Assembly (NCBI GenBank): GCA_003313425.1
Contig: NHZP01000012.1
Location: 1,240,001-1,304,000, forward strand
DNA length: 64,000 nucleotides
Source of the DNA: Pseudopyrenochaeta lycopersici
Lineage: Eukaryota > Ascomycota > Dothideomycetes > Pleosporales > Pseudopyrenochaetaceae
Direction of reading: 5' to 3'
Both the position numbers and the translations under genes were made by a program. Shown in pieces: positions 1 to 10,323 of this stretch. The notes beneath the pieces are model-generated. The model searched no databases. It worked only from the letters and a program-made list of their open reading frames with translations, and was not told the origin of the DNA. Each line of letters begins with the position of its first letter. The stretch's first letter is position 1.

Positions 1-775
1 AGGCCAAAGGACGATGGAAGAGCTTCACTAGTCGATGGTATGTATATCAATGTGTGAAAGATTTATCGCCCAACATCAACGCTAACGTTGTAGGAATCGT
101 GGAGAATTAGCGCGCAGTTGGTATGATCCTTCAATGCTCAAAACTGCACAAGAGACAGTGCAATCGTACCGCGAGACGTCACCTCGACGACCCACAAAGC
201 GTGCCTCACCGAGCTATGCGGCAGATAATGGTGAAGGTGATCTGAGTGACGACGATTTCGGCCCCGCGCCGCCCACCGACTTGGCTCGGCATTCGGGCCA
301 TGGTCCTACGATCCCCAGTCTCGACGATTTGACCTATCGAAATGAACTCCGCGATGAGGAACGCGCCCGCAATCAGTCAGACTACATCGACGACATCCGC
401 TACGAGCGCAAGACAGATCGCAAAGCGCAGAAAGAGCGCCTCGATGAACTCGCTCCACGCGCCGACCCCGGCTCCCGCGAGCGCCAGCTTGAGAAGAAAC
501 GTGAAACAACCAGCGCTTTGCAATCATTCCGCGACGCCAAAGAAAGCGGCGATGTTGAAGTCACAGAAGCAGACTTGATGGGCGACGACGGTATCGATGC
601 ATACAAAAAGAAGAAAAGAGACGAGCAGAGAAAGATGAGCGAGAGGGAAATTAGAAGAGACGAGATTGCCCGTGCGAGGGAAGCAGAGAGGAACGAGAGA
701 CTAAGCGAGAGGAGAGAGAAGGAGGGGAAGACGATGGAATTCTTGAAGCAGCTCGCGATGGAAAGGTTCGGATAA
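1..775 (+). CDS. HEL117-like conserved nuclear protein, C-terminal part (5' end outside window)
   Basis: Partial gene. Exons are <1..37 and 94..775, with an intron at 38..93 (GTATGT...GTTGTAG). The join gives a continuous reading through ...FTSRW/NRGELARSWYDP..., which I recognise as a fungal family often annotated 'RNA helicase HEL117'. No helicase motif is visible here. The rest is highly charged: a short acidic stretch with a GPAPP motif, then a long Lys/Arg/Glu-rich, probably helical region with conserved-looking blocks (ERKLDRK-like, QSFRDAKE, LMGDDG) and the C-terminal ending ERFG. Composition suggests a nuclear, RNA- or spliceosome-associated protein; that role is inference. The true start lies left of base 1. 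The family name is fairly sure, the function is not. Confidence 0.82.
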
Positions 776-976
776 GGGAATTGTTGAGGTCTTCGATTAG
801 GTTTATTATTAGGGCGTAATACATATAGATGGCTCCAGTCAAGTCGCTGTCATAGACCCATGCCGGCAATGAAAGTTCAAACATCTATGAACGCCTGTAA
901 ATGCTCCTTTAACGCCATGCTCTCTCATAAACCCAGCGTCTTGTGTCGGAGGGAATCGTATCCTGAGAAACTCCTC

Positions 977-1650
977 TCACTCATCGTCCAAAATTGAACT
1001 CGCCAGGGGGCCGAAGAAGGGTACTTCGTATCGATCGAGTGTTGCGGCTGTCACATTTATTAGTATGTATACTTCATAAATACCGATTCCATGAAGAGTT
1101 TTACAAACGTACCATCAAGATACGCCCTCCAAGTCAACCACCCAATCCCCACAATATCCCCTGCAAACAACAGCCAGGAGATCCAACTCGACCAGCTAAA
1201 AATGATATGTAGGACGAACGCAAAGGCGAAGAGCAAACTGCTCTGCCACGCGTGAAACCGCACATAATCGCTCTGATGTTCCAGCACCAACAGCAGCACT
1301 CCTCCCGCCGGCGGCAGCAGCAGATATGCCAGGCATGCTTCGTAGTCAAGTCTCCAACCTAGTGAGGTGGTGAACATGTCCACATCCTCTCTAGGCCTTC
1401 CAAATCCTCGTGTGGGGGTGGCGTTCCATGCTACGCGCTCAATATCAGGTGAGGCGGCTTCATGGTGAGGTTGGCCCTGGAAGTAATCGTGTTGTTCGTA
1501 GGAACGGGTGGCTGGTGAAATTACATTGCGTGTGCGATCCAACGATGCGCGCGGAGAGGCTATTCGCGGGGAGGAAACGCCTTGTGGTGGTGGAGAGAGG
1601 GCGCGCGAGGATTCAGGAATGTCTTGGTAAGGGGCGAAGTTCACGGCCAT
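977..1650 (-). CDS. DUF4870/UPF0132-type small membrane protein
   Basis: Two exons on the minus strand, 1113..1650 and 977..1047. The 65-nt intron starts GTACGT and ends in a TACTAATA branch site plus GACAG. The spliced protein has 202 residues. The first ~95 residues are Ser/Pro-rich and probably disordered and cytosolic. Three hydrophobic segments follow: one after DYEACLAYLL, one after the signature VRFHAWQS, and one beginning WISWLLFAG. The second exon adds a tail (TLDRYEVPFFG...) that fits the family far better than reading on into the intron. The family has unknown biochemical function. The gene is divergent from the TANGO2 gene across 667 bp. Confidence 0.85.
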
Positions 1651-2317
1651 AGTACCTTCCGTTTCTAGGGCTCGCTTTTAAGAGTTGGCTTGGTGTATTG
1701 GGTCTCGAACGCCCTGCAGTGTAGTCGAGGCAGAACTTTGGACGTTTGTTAGGGCTGGCCCGGAGGAAGGTACAACCGGAGGCGGTGACGCGTTAGGGCA
1801 GGGATCCAAGCTTTGGGACGAGTTCGGCTAGCAGCACATGAAAGAGTACATTCGCACACCTTCCGCTGGGTCACTCGGCGACAATGCTGCTGGAACATAC
1901 ATGCGGTGCGACGTGTCTTGCGGATTGCAACAGCCCAATCATACCTTCTCAATCATATTCTAGATAAATAGTCGCGTGTCCTCACTAGAATGGTTCTCCT
2001 TGTCTCAGAGACTAAAGAGAGGCTGTACCTCGTCACAAGCCGATCAGACTTGGCAGTCGTTCTCCATTCCAAGATGTGTCGTTCCACCTCACTCCACACG
2101 GTTCACAGAGCTGGGTACTGGAGACACGTATATAAGTTAGCATCGAAGCGTTCGTTGGCATTCACACCGCCTGCCCTGCATCTCGGTAAAGCTTTCTCGA
2201 TTGACCCGTCCATTTCCGAATTGTCAAACGCCTCAGTGACTCGACATTCAATATCGTCTACATCCTTCCACATTCAAACTCCAACACGCCGAATACAAAC
2301 CTATTTCTTACCACAAG
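1651..2317. other. Intergenic region between two divergent genes
   Basis: 667 bp between the starts of the DUF4870-type gene and the TANGO2 gene. A TATATAAG box on the plus strand lies about 180 bp before the TANGO2 start. No further gene is supported. Confidence 0.7.
2129..2136 (+). promoter_or_regulatory. TATA box candidate for the TANGO2 gene
   Basis: TATATAAG about 180 bp upstream of the start codon at 2318, followed by a C/A- and pyrimidine-rich leader typical of fungal 5' UTRs. The site is seen directly; its use is inference. Confidence 0.4.
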
Positions 2318-3347
2318 ATGTGCATTGCAATACTCACGACTGCACATCCAGACTACCCCTTCATATTGCTGAATAACCGAGACGTACATTCCCCAAGTTT
2401 GCAGCTTCCCAACACAACTACTAACAATGGTACAGGAATATCTCCATCGTCCAACAGCAGAAGCAACATGGTGGCCCTCCCCTGACAGTCAGGTCCTCGG
2501 AGGATATGACCTACATCGCCCAGCCCATGGCACCTGGCTGGGTGTGACTCGTCAGGGTCGAATCGCCGTACTGACCAATTACCGCGAGGAGGATCAAGCC
2601 ATCGTCGAAGGAGCAAGGAGTCGTGGTTTAATCCCAAATGCATGGCTCAAGTCTGATCCCGCGGCGAAAGAATCAACTGAAGAATTCGCAAGGCGCATGA
2701 TTGAGGAGGATGGCGTGAAGGGCGTCGGAGGCTTTTCGCTGTGTTATGGGTTTGTGCAGGACGTCGTGAAAGGAGCAACGAATGAAGAGAAAGGCAAAAA
2801 GGGGCTAGCAATCGTGAGCAATCGTACACCAGACGTTCAGGGTGTAGTGCGATTACTGGGCGAGAAAGGAGAAACGCACGCCCTGAGTAACGCAGCATAC
2901 GGCGACCGCACATGGCCTAAAGTTGTCAACGGCGAAGCATGGACTCAGAAGGCTATCAAAGAATCTGTTGCCGCAAATGAAACCCGAGATCAGCTTGTCG
3001 ACCGTCTCCTGGCTATCCTCACTACCGACACTATGCCTCGGCAAAAGGAGAATGAAGAGTGGGATATGTACCTCAACCAGCTACGCCACAGCATCTTTGT
3101 TCCAGCAATAGGCCGCGACCACCTAGAGGAGCACAAGATGCCCGCGCACGAAATTGGAGATGTCGTCAAGCACAAAGCAATGGATGCCACGAGCGGATGT
3201 TATGGCACACAAAAGAATATCGTCTTCCTCGTTGATAAAGAAGGCAAGGTGTACTATTTTGAACGGACTTTGTTTGATGGAGATGCGAAGCCAATTGAGG
3301 TAGGGAAAGGCAATCGTGTATTTGAGTATCAGATTGAGGGGTGGTAA
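2318..3347 (+). CDS. TANGO2/NRDE family protein
   Basis: Exons 2318..2383 and 2436..3347, with a 52-nt intron whose branch site is CTACTAAC; 325 residues. The first exon encodes MCIAILTTAHPDYPFILLNN. The intron interrupts the family signature NRDE so that NRD is joined to EYLHRP, which is strong support for this start and splice. The protein then runs through the usual TANGO2 blocks, with GTWLGVT-like and LTNYRE-like motifs and a late aspartate-containing core (VDKEGKVYYFERTLFDGD). Length matches the family. Animal TANGO2 affects secretion and Golgi organisation, and more recent work links the family to lipid or haem handling. The exact reaction is unsettled, so no specific function is claimed. 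Confidence 0.92.
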
Positions 3348-3728
3348 GTTTAAAAAAGGGAAATCAAGTCAAGCGTCGAAAGAATGTTCACTTCGCAATG
3401 TGTATTCTTTCAGTGACTTCCTTTCATTCTTCTTCGACTTTCTCCACACACTGTTGTTTTCTCTTGATTCACACCGCACTTCAGAAAGCATACTTTCACA
3501 GTGCGCCCGCTATATCTTAGAATTTGACCTGGTTGTCTTTTCACTTTGAAGGATTCTATTCACGCGGGCGTAACCTTTGATAAGTGACGAACTCGTTCAC
3601 CTTACTTTCACTATCCTGAAACCCTCTGAACGATAAATTCTCCTCCACGCTCAGTAATACTCCACCACCAGCTTTCACAATTCTACGCAGCCAACTTTCA
3701 TAGTTCTCCCATCAACCGACTTTCAAGA
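3348..3728. other. Intergenic, pyrimidine-rich
   Basis: 381 bp between TANGO2 and the Cys-rich gene. The second half is C/T-rich and looks like the leader of the downstream gene. No gene seen. Confidence 0.6.
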
Positions 3729-4499
3729 ATGTGTATTGCATATTTTGCCGAACATCATGGTTGTAACCACATCTTTTTCCTCGGCGCCTACCACTGCGGA
3801 TATGACCAATGCTTAGAAAGCTCCTGCCACAACTTCAGCTTAGAAGACACAGGCAACGACTGCCAGACGTGTGTTGCTCTATACGGCATGCATCCCGATC
3901 CGGATATCACGCCAGTCAGATACTATCCACCAGTAGCGGACTTCGAGATCGAAAAAACGAAGCAGGTCAATTTCAACAAGGCTTCGAAGACCTATTCGAT
4001 GGTGCATCAGTGCTGCGAAGCAGGTTTGTCAGATACTGATAGTAGAACGAGCCAGTGGAGGTTAGATGGGACGACGAACGAAAAAGAGGCTGTATCCAGC
4101 AGCAGCACTTTCATGCCCCAAGAATATGGCCAGGCATGGGCGTGTAAAGCTGCTCAGCAATGTGTTCCTTCTCCAAACACCCAAAATTACAGTGACCTTG
4201 TGAGCAACCAACTGGCGAGCTTACCTCAACATCTCGTGCAGGAGGAGGCTCGAAAGTTTGATCTTCCACCAAACACGATCCAACGCCACAACCCTGTCAA
4301 CGACCAGGAGGTCGAACTATTCCTAGATGACCCGCGAAGATGGCACCCTGAGTATCACATGCTGTATCCGAACGGTCCAGGTTCGTACCACACTCCACCT
4401 GCGGCGGTAAGGCACAACGCACCTCCTGCGCCCTTGTACGACGAAAACCAGAACTACCGATCACGACGGGTCCATCAGGAGAGGTTAAATGACCGCTAA
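3729..4499 (+). CDS. Cysteine-rich protein of unknown function, 256 aa
   Basis: Single exon. I recognise no named domain. The first ~50 residues hold a dense set of possible metal ligands: C2, H9, H10, C12, H14, H22, C23, C28, C33, H34, C45 and C48, with a closing CxxC. This MC...H.C.H...C...C layout resembles small lineage-specific fungal zinc-binding-like N-termini, but I cannot name the family. There is no hydrophobic signal peptide, so the protein is probably intracellular. The C-terminal half is polar and Pro/Asn/Tyr-rich, likely disordered, ending in basic residues (YRSRRVHQERLNDR). The open frame, an ATG after a pyrimidine-rich leader and the Cys/His spacing support a real gene. Function unknown. 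Confidence 0.72.
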   Translation: MCIAYFAEHHGCNHIFFLGAYHCGYDQCLESSCHNFSLEDTGNDCQTCVALYGMHPDPDITPVRYYPPVADFEIEKTKQVNFNKASKTYSMVHQCCEAGLSDTDSRTSQWRLDGTTNEKEAVSSSSTFMPQEYGQAWACKAAQQCVPSPNTQNYSDLVSNQLASLPQHLVQEEARKFDLPPNTIQRHNPVNDQEVELFLDDPRRWHPEYHMLYPNGPGSYHTPPAAVRHNAPPAPLYDENQNYRSRRVHQERLNDR

Positions 4500-5101
4500 T
4501 CTCACATGCCCATTGCTACATTTGACCCTACTTTCTTTCCAGAGTGGCTACTTCGCGCTACTTCGCGGCGAAGGGGAAAGGGGGGGTTTTTTATGATGGT
4601 CCAGACGGTAGGAAAAGGTTAAAAAACTACTTGCAACGTATATAGTATGCTTTTGTGGGCTACTAAAGCCTTCCTTGCTATATCAATCGACTTGAAGTTG
4701 GAGAGGTCGTGAGGTGATTTTTACTTATATTTGGAAGGGCATTTATAATTAGGCAATTAAATCAAGTGTGTGTAGTCAAGTTTTCTTGTACAGAGACGTT
4801 CGCATGATAATGCTGTGTACGTTGACAGCGTGATGCAGTGATGTTATACAAAGGGATGCACGTGTTCGGTCTTGGCGATGAATGACATGCGGAGGTGACG
4901 TCTTCTTCCGCATCGCTTTCGGCAATCAACAAACGAGCCGAGCGGCACAAGTGCTTGCCATCCTACCAACGACACGTCAGCTTTATCGTCGCCATGCTCA
5001 GTTAGACTATCAGCTGCTTGTCTTGCTGTTGTCAAATCCACGCAGTCTGCAGTCTGCATCTCTAACCCCACGATCCTAGGCCATCTCACCCAGAAGCAGA
5101 C
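4500..5101. other. Intergenic; contains a tandem 10-mer and a small hairpin
   Basis: 602 bp. Near the left end a 10-mer (GCTACTTCGC) occurs twice in tandem at 4547..4566 and runs into a CTTCGC/GCGAAG inverted repeat and a G-run. The rest is AT-rich 3' flank and the leader of the RING-CH gene. No gene seen. Confidence 0.55.
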
Positions 5102-6793
5102 ATGGCGTCCCTACCACCTCAACAACCCTCGTCGCAACGCAGGGCCTCTCCGCCCACCGAGTCGTCCTCTTCGCAGCAAGAGTCAGTAGCGCGCACAAAC
5201 AGCTTCTCGGCCCAGTCGGTAGACTCGCAGACGCTTTTGCTCAACTCGCCTCCCAGACAGTCGACGAAGCCAGCTGTGGAAGCACAGAAGGAAGCTCCTG
5301 CTCAGAGTCAGAGTGCACAAGAAGATGAAGAACCGCGGAAATGCTGGATTTGCTTCAATGACGAGACTGAAGACGACGAGACGACGTCTGAATGGCGGTC
5401 GCCCTGTGCTTGCTCATTAGTAGCACACGAGAAATGCCTACTGGATTGGATTGCGGATATGGAAGCGCCAAGCTCGAGACGGAGGGCAGGTACACGTGCG
5501 GGCAAAGTTTTGTGCCCGCAATGCAAGAGCGAAATTGTGATCCAGCGGCCGAGGAGCTATATAATAGAGGGTGTAAGGGCAATTGAGCGCTTTACGGGAA
5601 CACTACTGCTTCCTGGGTTCGCTCTAGTTACGGGGACGGCACTGTATTCGACACTTACGCTGGCGGGCACGCATACGATATATCAGATTTTTGGGACCGA
5701 AGATGCGCTACAAATACTTGGGCCACTCTATGAGACCCCGAACCCGCGGGTCGCATCGCTAGCTATGCGAACGTTGGAGCACTTGAGGCAACACTGGAGA
5801 CTCGATCTTGGGCTACCGCTGATACCTACGGTTCTTGTCGCGAGCAGGACGACCTTTGCGGACTCTTTTCTGCCCTTCTTGCCCCTCATCTTTTTCGTCA
5901 GCTCAGGTCAACCGGGAGATGAAATGCTGCAGCTGCAGTGGCCGCCCAGCGCAGCCTTTACCTTTGCTGCATTGCCGTATCTCCGAGGATTTTATAATGC
6001 ATATTACGACCGTGTCTGGCTGCCACGAGAACAGAAGTGGCTCAAAGAGATACAGCCCCGTGCTGGTGAGGATACCATTGCGGACGCTCAGATAAATATC
6101 GATGACGACCACATTCATGATGAGGAAGGCGTTGAAGAGATCGTGGATGGAGTGGAGATTGAGGTCGATTTTGACATTTTCGCGGATTGGAACAATGGCG
6201 GCGAAGCAGACAACCACGATGCGCATGAGAACCCTCCTGTACCTGTTGCACGGGGACCTGCAAGACCGCTTAATGCGCCACCATTGGATGACGATGCGGT
6301 CCCAGAACTGGTAAATGTCAACGAAATTGCTCAAGATGCAGCCCCTGCACCTAACATCCCAGCTCAACCTGCGGCACCACGCCGCCAACGCGTGCGCCGC
6401 GAGCGCAACATAGCATTTAGCACTACCTCGCTTGCCGATACCATTCTCGGCGCTCTTATCTTTCCCAGTCTAGCTGCTGCTATGGGCGAGCTCCTCAGGC
6501 ATACCTTGCCAGCCTCCTGGGTCAATCCACCGGCCGGGTCCCCTGCTACCTCGTGGTTGGGCGGATGGGTCAACACCGGTGGTAGACTCGGTGGCGTGAA
6601 TAAGCCAACGGGTTTCTTACAGACGCGCTGGGGCAGGAGCATAGTCGGTGGATGTTTGTTTGTAGGACTCAAAGATGTGGTTCTGCTTTACGTTCGATGG
6701 AAGATGGCCCAGAACCACCGCCGGAGAAAAATCATGGACTACGATCCCAAGGAGAAGAAGGCAAGGAGGGCTGGTACGGCTGGTTCATCATAG
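5102..6793 (+). CDS. RING-CH (MARCH-type) membrane E3 ubiquitin ligase
   Basis: Uninterrupted frame of 563 residues. After ~75 Ser/Gln-rich residues comes a C4HC3 RING-CH finger with ligands C81, C84, C102, C104, H109, C112, C138 and C141 (motifs CWICF, CACS, HEKCLLDW, CPQC). The histidine in the fourth-fifth position distinguishes RING-CH from classical RING. Hydrophobic segments follow at roughly residues 164-190, 250-270, 440-460 and 515-535, giving a MARCH5-like plan, but with a long acidic insert (about 335-430, many Asp/Glu/Asn) between the membrane pairs. The expected role is ubiquitin transfer at an organelle membrane (ER or mitochondrion). Organelle and substrate cannot be read from sequence. 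Family assignment is strong. Confidence 0.9.
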   Translation: MASLPPQQPSSQRRASPPTESSSSQQESVARTNSFSAQSVDSQTLLLNSPPRQSTKPAVEAQKEAPAQSQSAQEDEEPRKCWICFNDETEDDETTSEWRSPCACSLVAHEKCLLDWIADMEAPSSRRRAGTRAGKVLCPQCKSEIVIQRPRSYIIEGVRAIERFTGTLLLPGFALVTGTALYSTLTLAGTHTIYQIFGTEDALQILGPLYETPNPRVASLAMRTLEHLRQHWRLDLGLPLIPTVLVASRTTFADSFLPFLPLIFFVSSGQPGDEMLQLQWPPSAAFTFAALPYLRGFYNAYYDRVWLPREQKWLKEIQPRAGEDTIADAQINIDDDHIHDEEGVEEIVDGVEIEVDFDIFADWNNGGEADNHDAHENPPVPVARGPARPLNAPPLDDDAVPELVNVNEIAQDAAPAPNIPAQPAAPRRQRVRRERNIAFSTTSLADTILGALIFPSLAAAMGELLRHTLPASWVNPPAGSPATSWLGGWVNTGGRLGGVNKPTGFLQTRWGRSIVGGCLFVGLKDVVLLYVRWKMAQNHRRRKIMDYDPKEKKARRAGTAGSS

Positions 6794-8780
6794 GAGAGCT
6801 AGCTAATTTATGACTGAAGGAAATAATAATGAATTTCAAGGGCCCTGCATTTTCCTAATCTCAGTGCAAACAGATATCAATGGTACGTTCGCGTGTAGCT
6901 CTACTCCCTTCGACGAAGACTGTTTAAACCTGCACTCTATCAAATCATTGCCCAAGGCCGCTTGTTATAGCTTTGACATCTTTTGAACATTCACATCAGA
7001 TCAGACCATTGGCATTTTCCATCTACTCATATTCTAGCAACTTAGATGGCAGTCCGCATATCATAAGGTTTCCCTTTCGACTTCGTATTCCTTGTAGTCA
7101 CATTGGGTGTGAACCAAGGCGATGTGCGTAGTGAGGCAGAAGATAGCAATTTGCATATAGCCAGCTGGGTATATGTTGTGCGGCGTGGTTGGTAATTCGC
7201 CACATTCCCCGCAATAAACAAGGACAGTCGGCGGGCCGCTACAAGGTACAAGGGTACCGCTGTCTCCCGTCTCGGAGCCGCGTACACTGCTATGCGATTA
7301 TACAGGTCTGGGATTGCAATCCTCCACGGTTGTTATCGCCTTGCCCTTACACGAGGCTTGGCAAGGCATACATGAACCCTTGGCGCTGCACAATGTCCAT
7401 GGGAGCATACCAGATGTCTTATCAGGTGGCTGCTCTGCGATTTAGGAGATATCACAGTCTTTGCGATGTTTCTAAATCTCTCCACCAATGCTCACATGAT
7501 GTTTGATTTCAAGAACTTGCGTAACATTCGTTTTGCGCATTCTCAATTCTTGACTCTCACGCCAAGTAATCACTACCATTCCGAGCCAGTGCCAAAGAGC
7601 TCAGATCAAGTCATCAAAGGGAATACATATATTCTTGGAGTTAAATACTAGCATGTGGTGTGGTGGTATCGCGCTTGTTCCTACTTACTCGTACCAAAGA
7701 ACCAGTTCAAGCTGTTCTCTGAGTCATCCTTTGAGTCTTCAAACCCATTACGAGGTGCGCCCAGCTAGAACTTTAAATTTCGGAGTGTCTTACAAAGATT
7801 CGGAACCCTTGTGAAGTTTCCACTTCTGTTCTCCAGTGTTGACCTAGCCTTATTTCCACTATACTCGCAAGTTATGCTCTGATTCGACTGCATGCATGCG
7901 AACTCAACCCGAATTTTATTCATGTTGATATGAGATGGCACAAAACGTTAACAACGAATCGTAAAGTCACAGCGCCACCGATCGAATAGTTGCGTTTGCG
8001 TCTGACCGATCCAGTGAAGCCACAATCTGCATCAGGTAATTGTACGCGCATGCAACATCGACCTACCACTGAATTGCTCGCCTCTACAGCCTCCTCGATA
8101 CACAATCAGCACTCAAGAAATCTGATTACATTTAGTGCATTCAGCCCTACCTATGAAGGCGGCTTTCCCCCTCAAGCCAAGACGTTCGCTTCCCAATCCC
8201 AAAGAAGTCAACCTTGCGAATTTCATTTTCTCTGCTCAACTTTGCTCAGCCTCAATTTCCCTGTGCATTATCACAGTCTGAAGGATCTCTAGGTGCTTGC
8301 GTGTACAGAAGGAGTAGAAGTGCTCAAGGATACGAGGAAAGCGAGACTTGCACACTTTGAACCAATGAGCGGAAGCGACGATTCACAACGTCAAGCTGGG
8401 CTCAACGACAGGTCTTGTAGAAAGTGCAATTTGAGATGAAAGATGTGAAATGAGTGCAGTTGTGTTGTTCGCTTTGAAGAGGGCAATTTTCGGAAATCTC
8501 GTGTCTGAATGATGTGCTCCTTGTAAAACAGGGCTGGGTGCGCAAGACTAGCTTCAATTATGAAGTGCACATATATGAAGTATGTTCTTGGAGGTTATAG
8601 AAGGAGAAGAAATGTGATATAAGAGGCAGATTGTTCTTTGGAGAATGAGTGTCCGTACTTGCTGAAGGTATTCGAAGCACATTATCTCTCATTGTATTAT
8701 CACGGGAAACCAATCTCAACTTCCTCATTTTCAGCGAAAGGATCCCTTTAATTTTTTTTTCTCCCTCGCATCTGCTCATC
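6794..8780. other. 2-kb intergenic region, no gene recognised
   Basis: Open frames here are short (at most ~105 codons) and resemble nothing known. A CT-rich tract with a T-run just before 8781 looks like the leader of the RTA1-family gene. No repeat or RNA gene is seen. Confidence 0.55.
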
Positions 8781-9995
8781 ATGGCCTCTGACGATTCAAT
8801 CTGGACGTACAATCCCTCCACCGCGCTCGCTATCATTGCTACAATCCTCTACCTCATCCCTACTCTCAATCTCGCTTGGCAAACATTCATCAAGTACCGC
8901 TCATGGTTTTTCATCTGTGTAATCATCGGCTCGATGATTGAAGTGGGTGGCTACGCATGTCGTGTCGTGTCCACTAAGAGGGTGAACGAAATTGTGAGTG
9001 CCCCCATATCATCCATTGCTTCGTGGTGAGGTCTTGAAAACGAGAACAAACACAGACTAATATGCCCCCCAGCCACCTTATGCCATATCTACATGTCTGA
9101 TCGTTATCGCCCCGGTTTTCGTTGCGGCTGGCAATTACCTCCTCATCGGTCGTCTTATCCGCGCCGTCTTGCCATCCACGCGCCACCGCATCTTCTTTAT
9201 TCCAGCACACCTAATCACGAGGACTTTTGTGTGTTTCGACGTCTTCACGTTCCTCGTGCAAGGCTCCGGCTCCAGCATTGCGGGAGACTGGACAGGCAAG
9301 AAGGCCGAGATCGGGGCAAATGTCATCATCGGAGGTCTAGGGCTGCAAGTTGCAACATTCACCTGGTTTCTCAGCATTGTATTCCGGTTCTGGCATGTGA
9401 CGAAGAGAGCAGAAAGACAGGATGCGCCGCCAGGGTGGAGGCGGATGTTGAAATCTATATGGGTATCATCGTCGCTCATCCTTGTACGTCAGCTATTCGC
9501 TCTTTTATTTTGCTGGTCTCCCTGTTGTTGTAGTGCACTGACGGAAAGAAGCTCCGCTCTATATACCGTCTCGTCGAATTCTCTCTCGGTATCGAAGGTT
9601 ATCCGTTCACCCATGAGTGGATTTTCTATATCTTCGAAGCTTTACCCATGTTTATTGCCATCTCGGTCTTCTGCTTCATTCATCCAGCGAAATATCTCGG
9701 TAATAAGGGTGGACTTGGTAAGGCTGAGAGGGCTGAGTGTGGCGTGCAATTAGTGGAGATTGCTTCACCGCGAGCTGACCAAGGGCGAGGGCATCGTAGG
9801 GAGCGTAAATAGCGATACCACTTCACTGGTTATGCTATGGATATTGGAGAAATTGATGATGCGTATGACAGAGGAGACGCTCCAAAGTGAGAATAGCTTT
9901 TGCTAAATATTTGTTCCTTTACTTACAATGAATTGTTCTCTAGGGAAGGGAAATTGGAGGAGATAGAAGCGCTCAAGGAGACTATCAAAGCATAA
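8781..9995 (+). CDS. RTA1-like lipid-translocating/resistance membrane protein (in-frame stop before its apparent end)
   Basis: Exons 8781..8993, 9073..9483 and 9534 onward. The first two introns are 79 nt (GTGAGT, branch GACTAAT) and 50 nt (GTACGT). The protein has the seven-helix RTA1/RTM1/RSB1 plan: YNPSTALAIIATILY in helix 1, a conserved EVGGYACR block, QGSGSSIAG, RSIYRLVEF and HEWIFYIFEALPM. Family members are plasma-membrane proteins linked to sphingolipid-base release and drug resistance. The frame meets TAG at 9810..9812, giving 300 residues. Downstream the same frame stays open and coding-like, crosses a clean intron (9887..9943) in phase and ends at TAA 9993..9995. This suggests a nonsense mutation, an unrecognised intron or readthrough. 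Converges with the Zn2Cys6 gene. Confidence 0.87.
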
Positions 9996-10323
9996 AAATC
10001 TGACAAGAAATATGTGTCAAGAACAATAGACGTACACGAGAAGCTGTTTCTGCCAGAGCACTAACCTGTTGCAGTCATTGCGAAATCAACTCGATTGCCA
10101 GTAAGTGTTGACAAGGCGCTCACCAATTTTGCAGTATGCTTAATCATGAAGTCGTGGATTGGTTGGACTATATAGCGAGCGAATGGTTCTAACGAAGCGA
10201 ATGCAAGGGCAAACCCAAAAGGCTGCCGTGGGTATCAATAATAGTACATGTCCTTTACCACGGGTCACAGACCAACAAAACGTTTTCTTCCTCCCGAAGC
10301 CACAAAGCTTAAAAGCGCCGTGC
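9996..10323. other. Short region between convergent genes
   Basis: 328 bp between the ends of the RTA1-like and Zn2Cys6 genes; AT-rich 3' flank for both. No gene seen. Confidence 0.55.
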
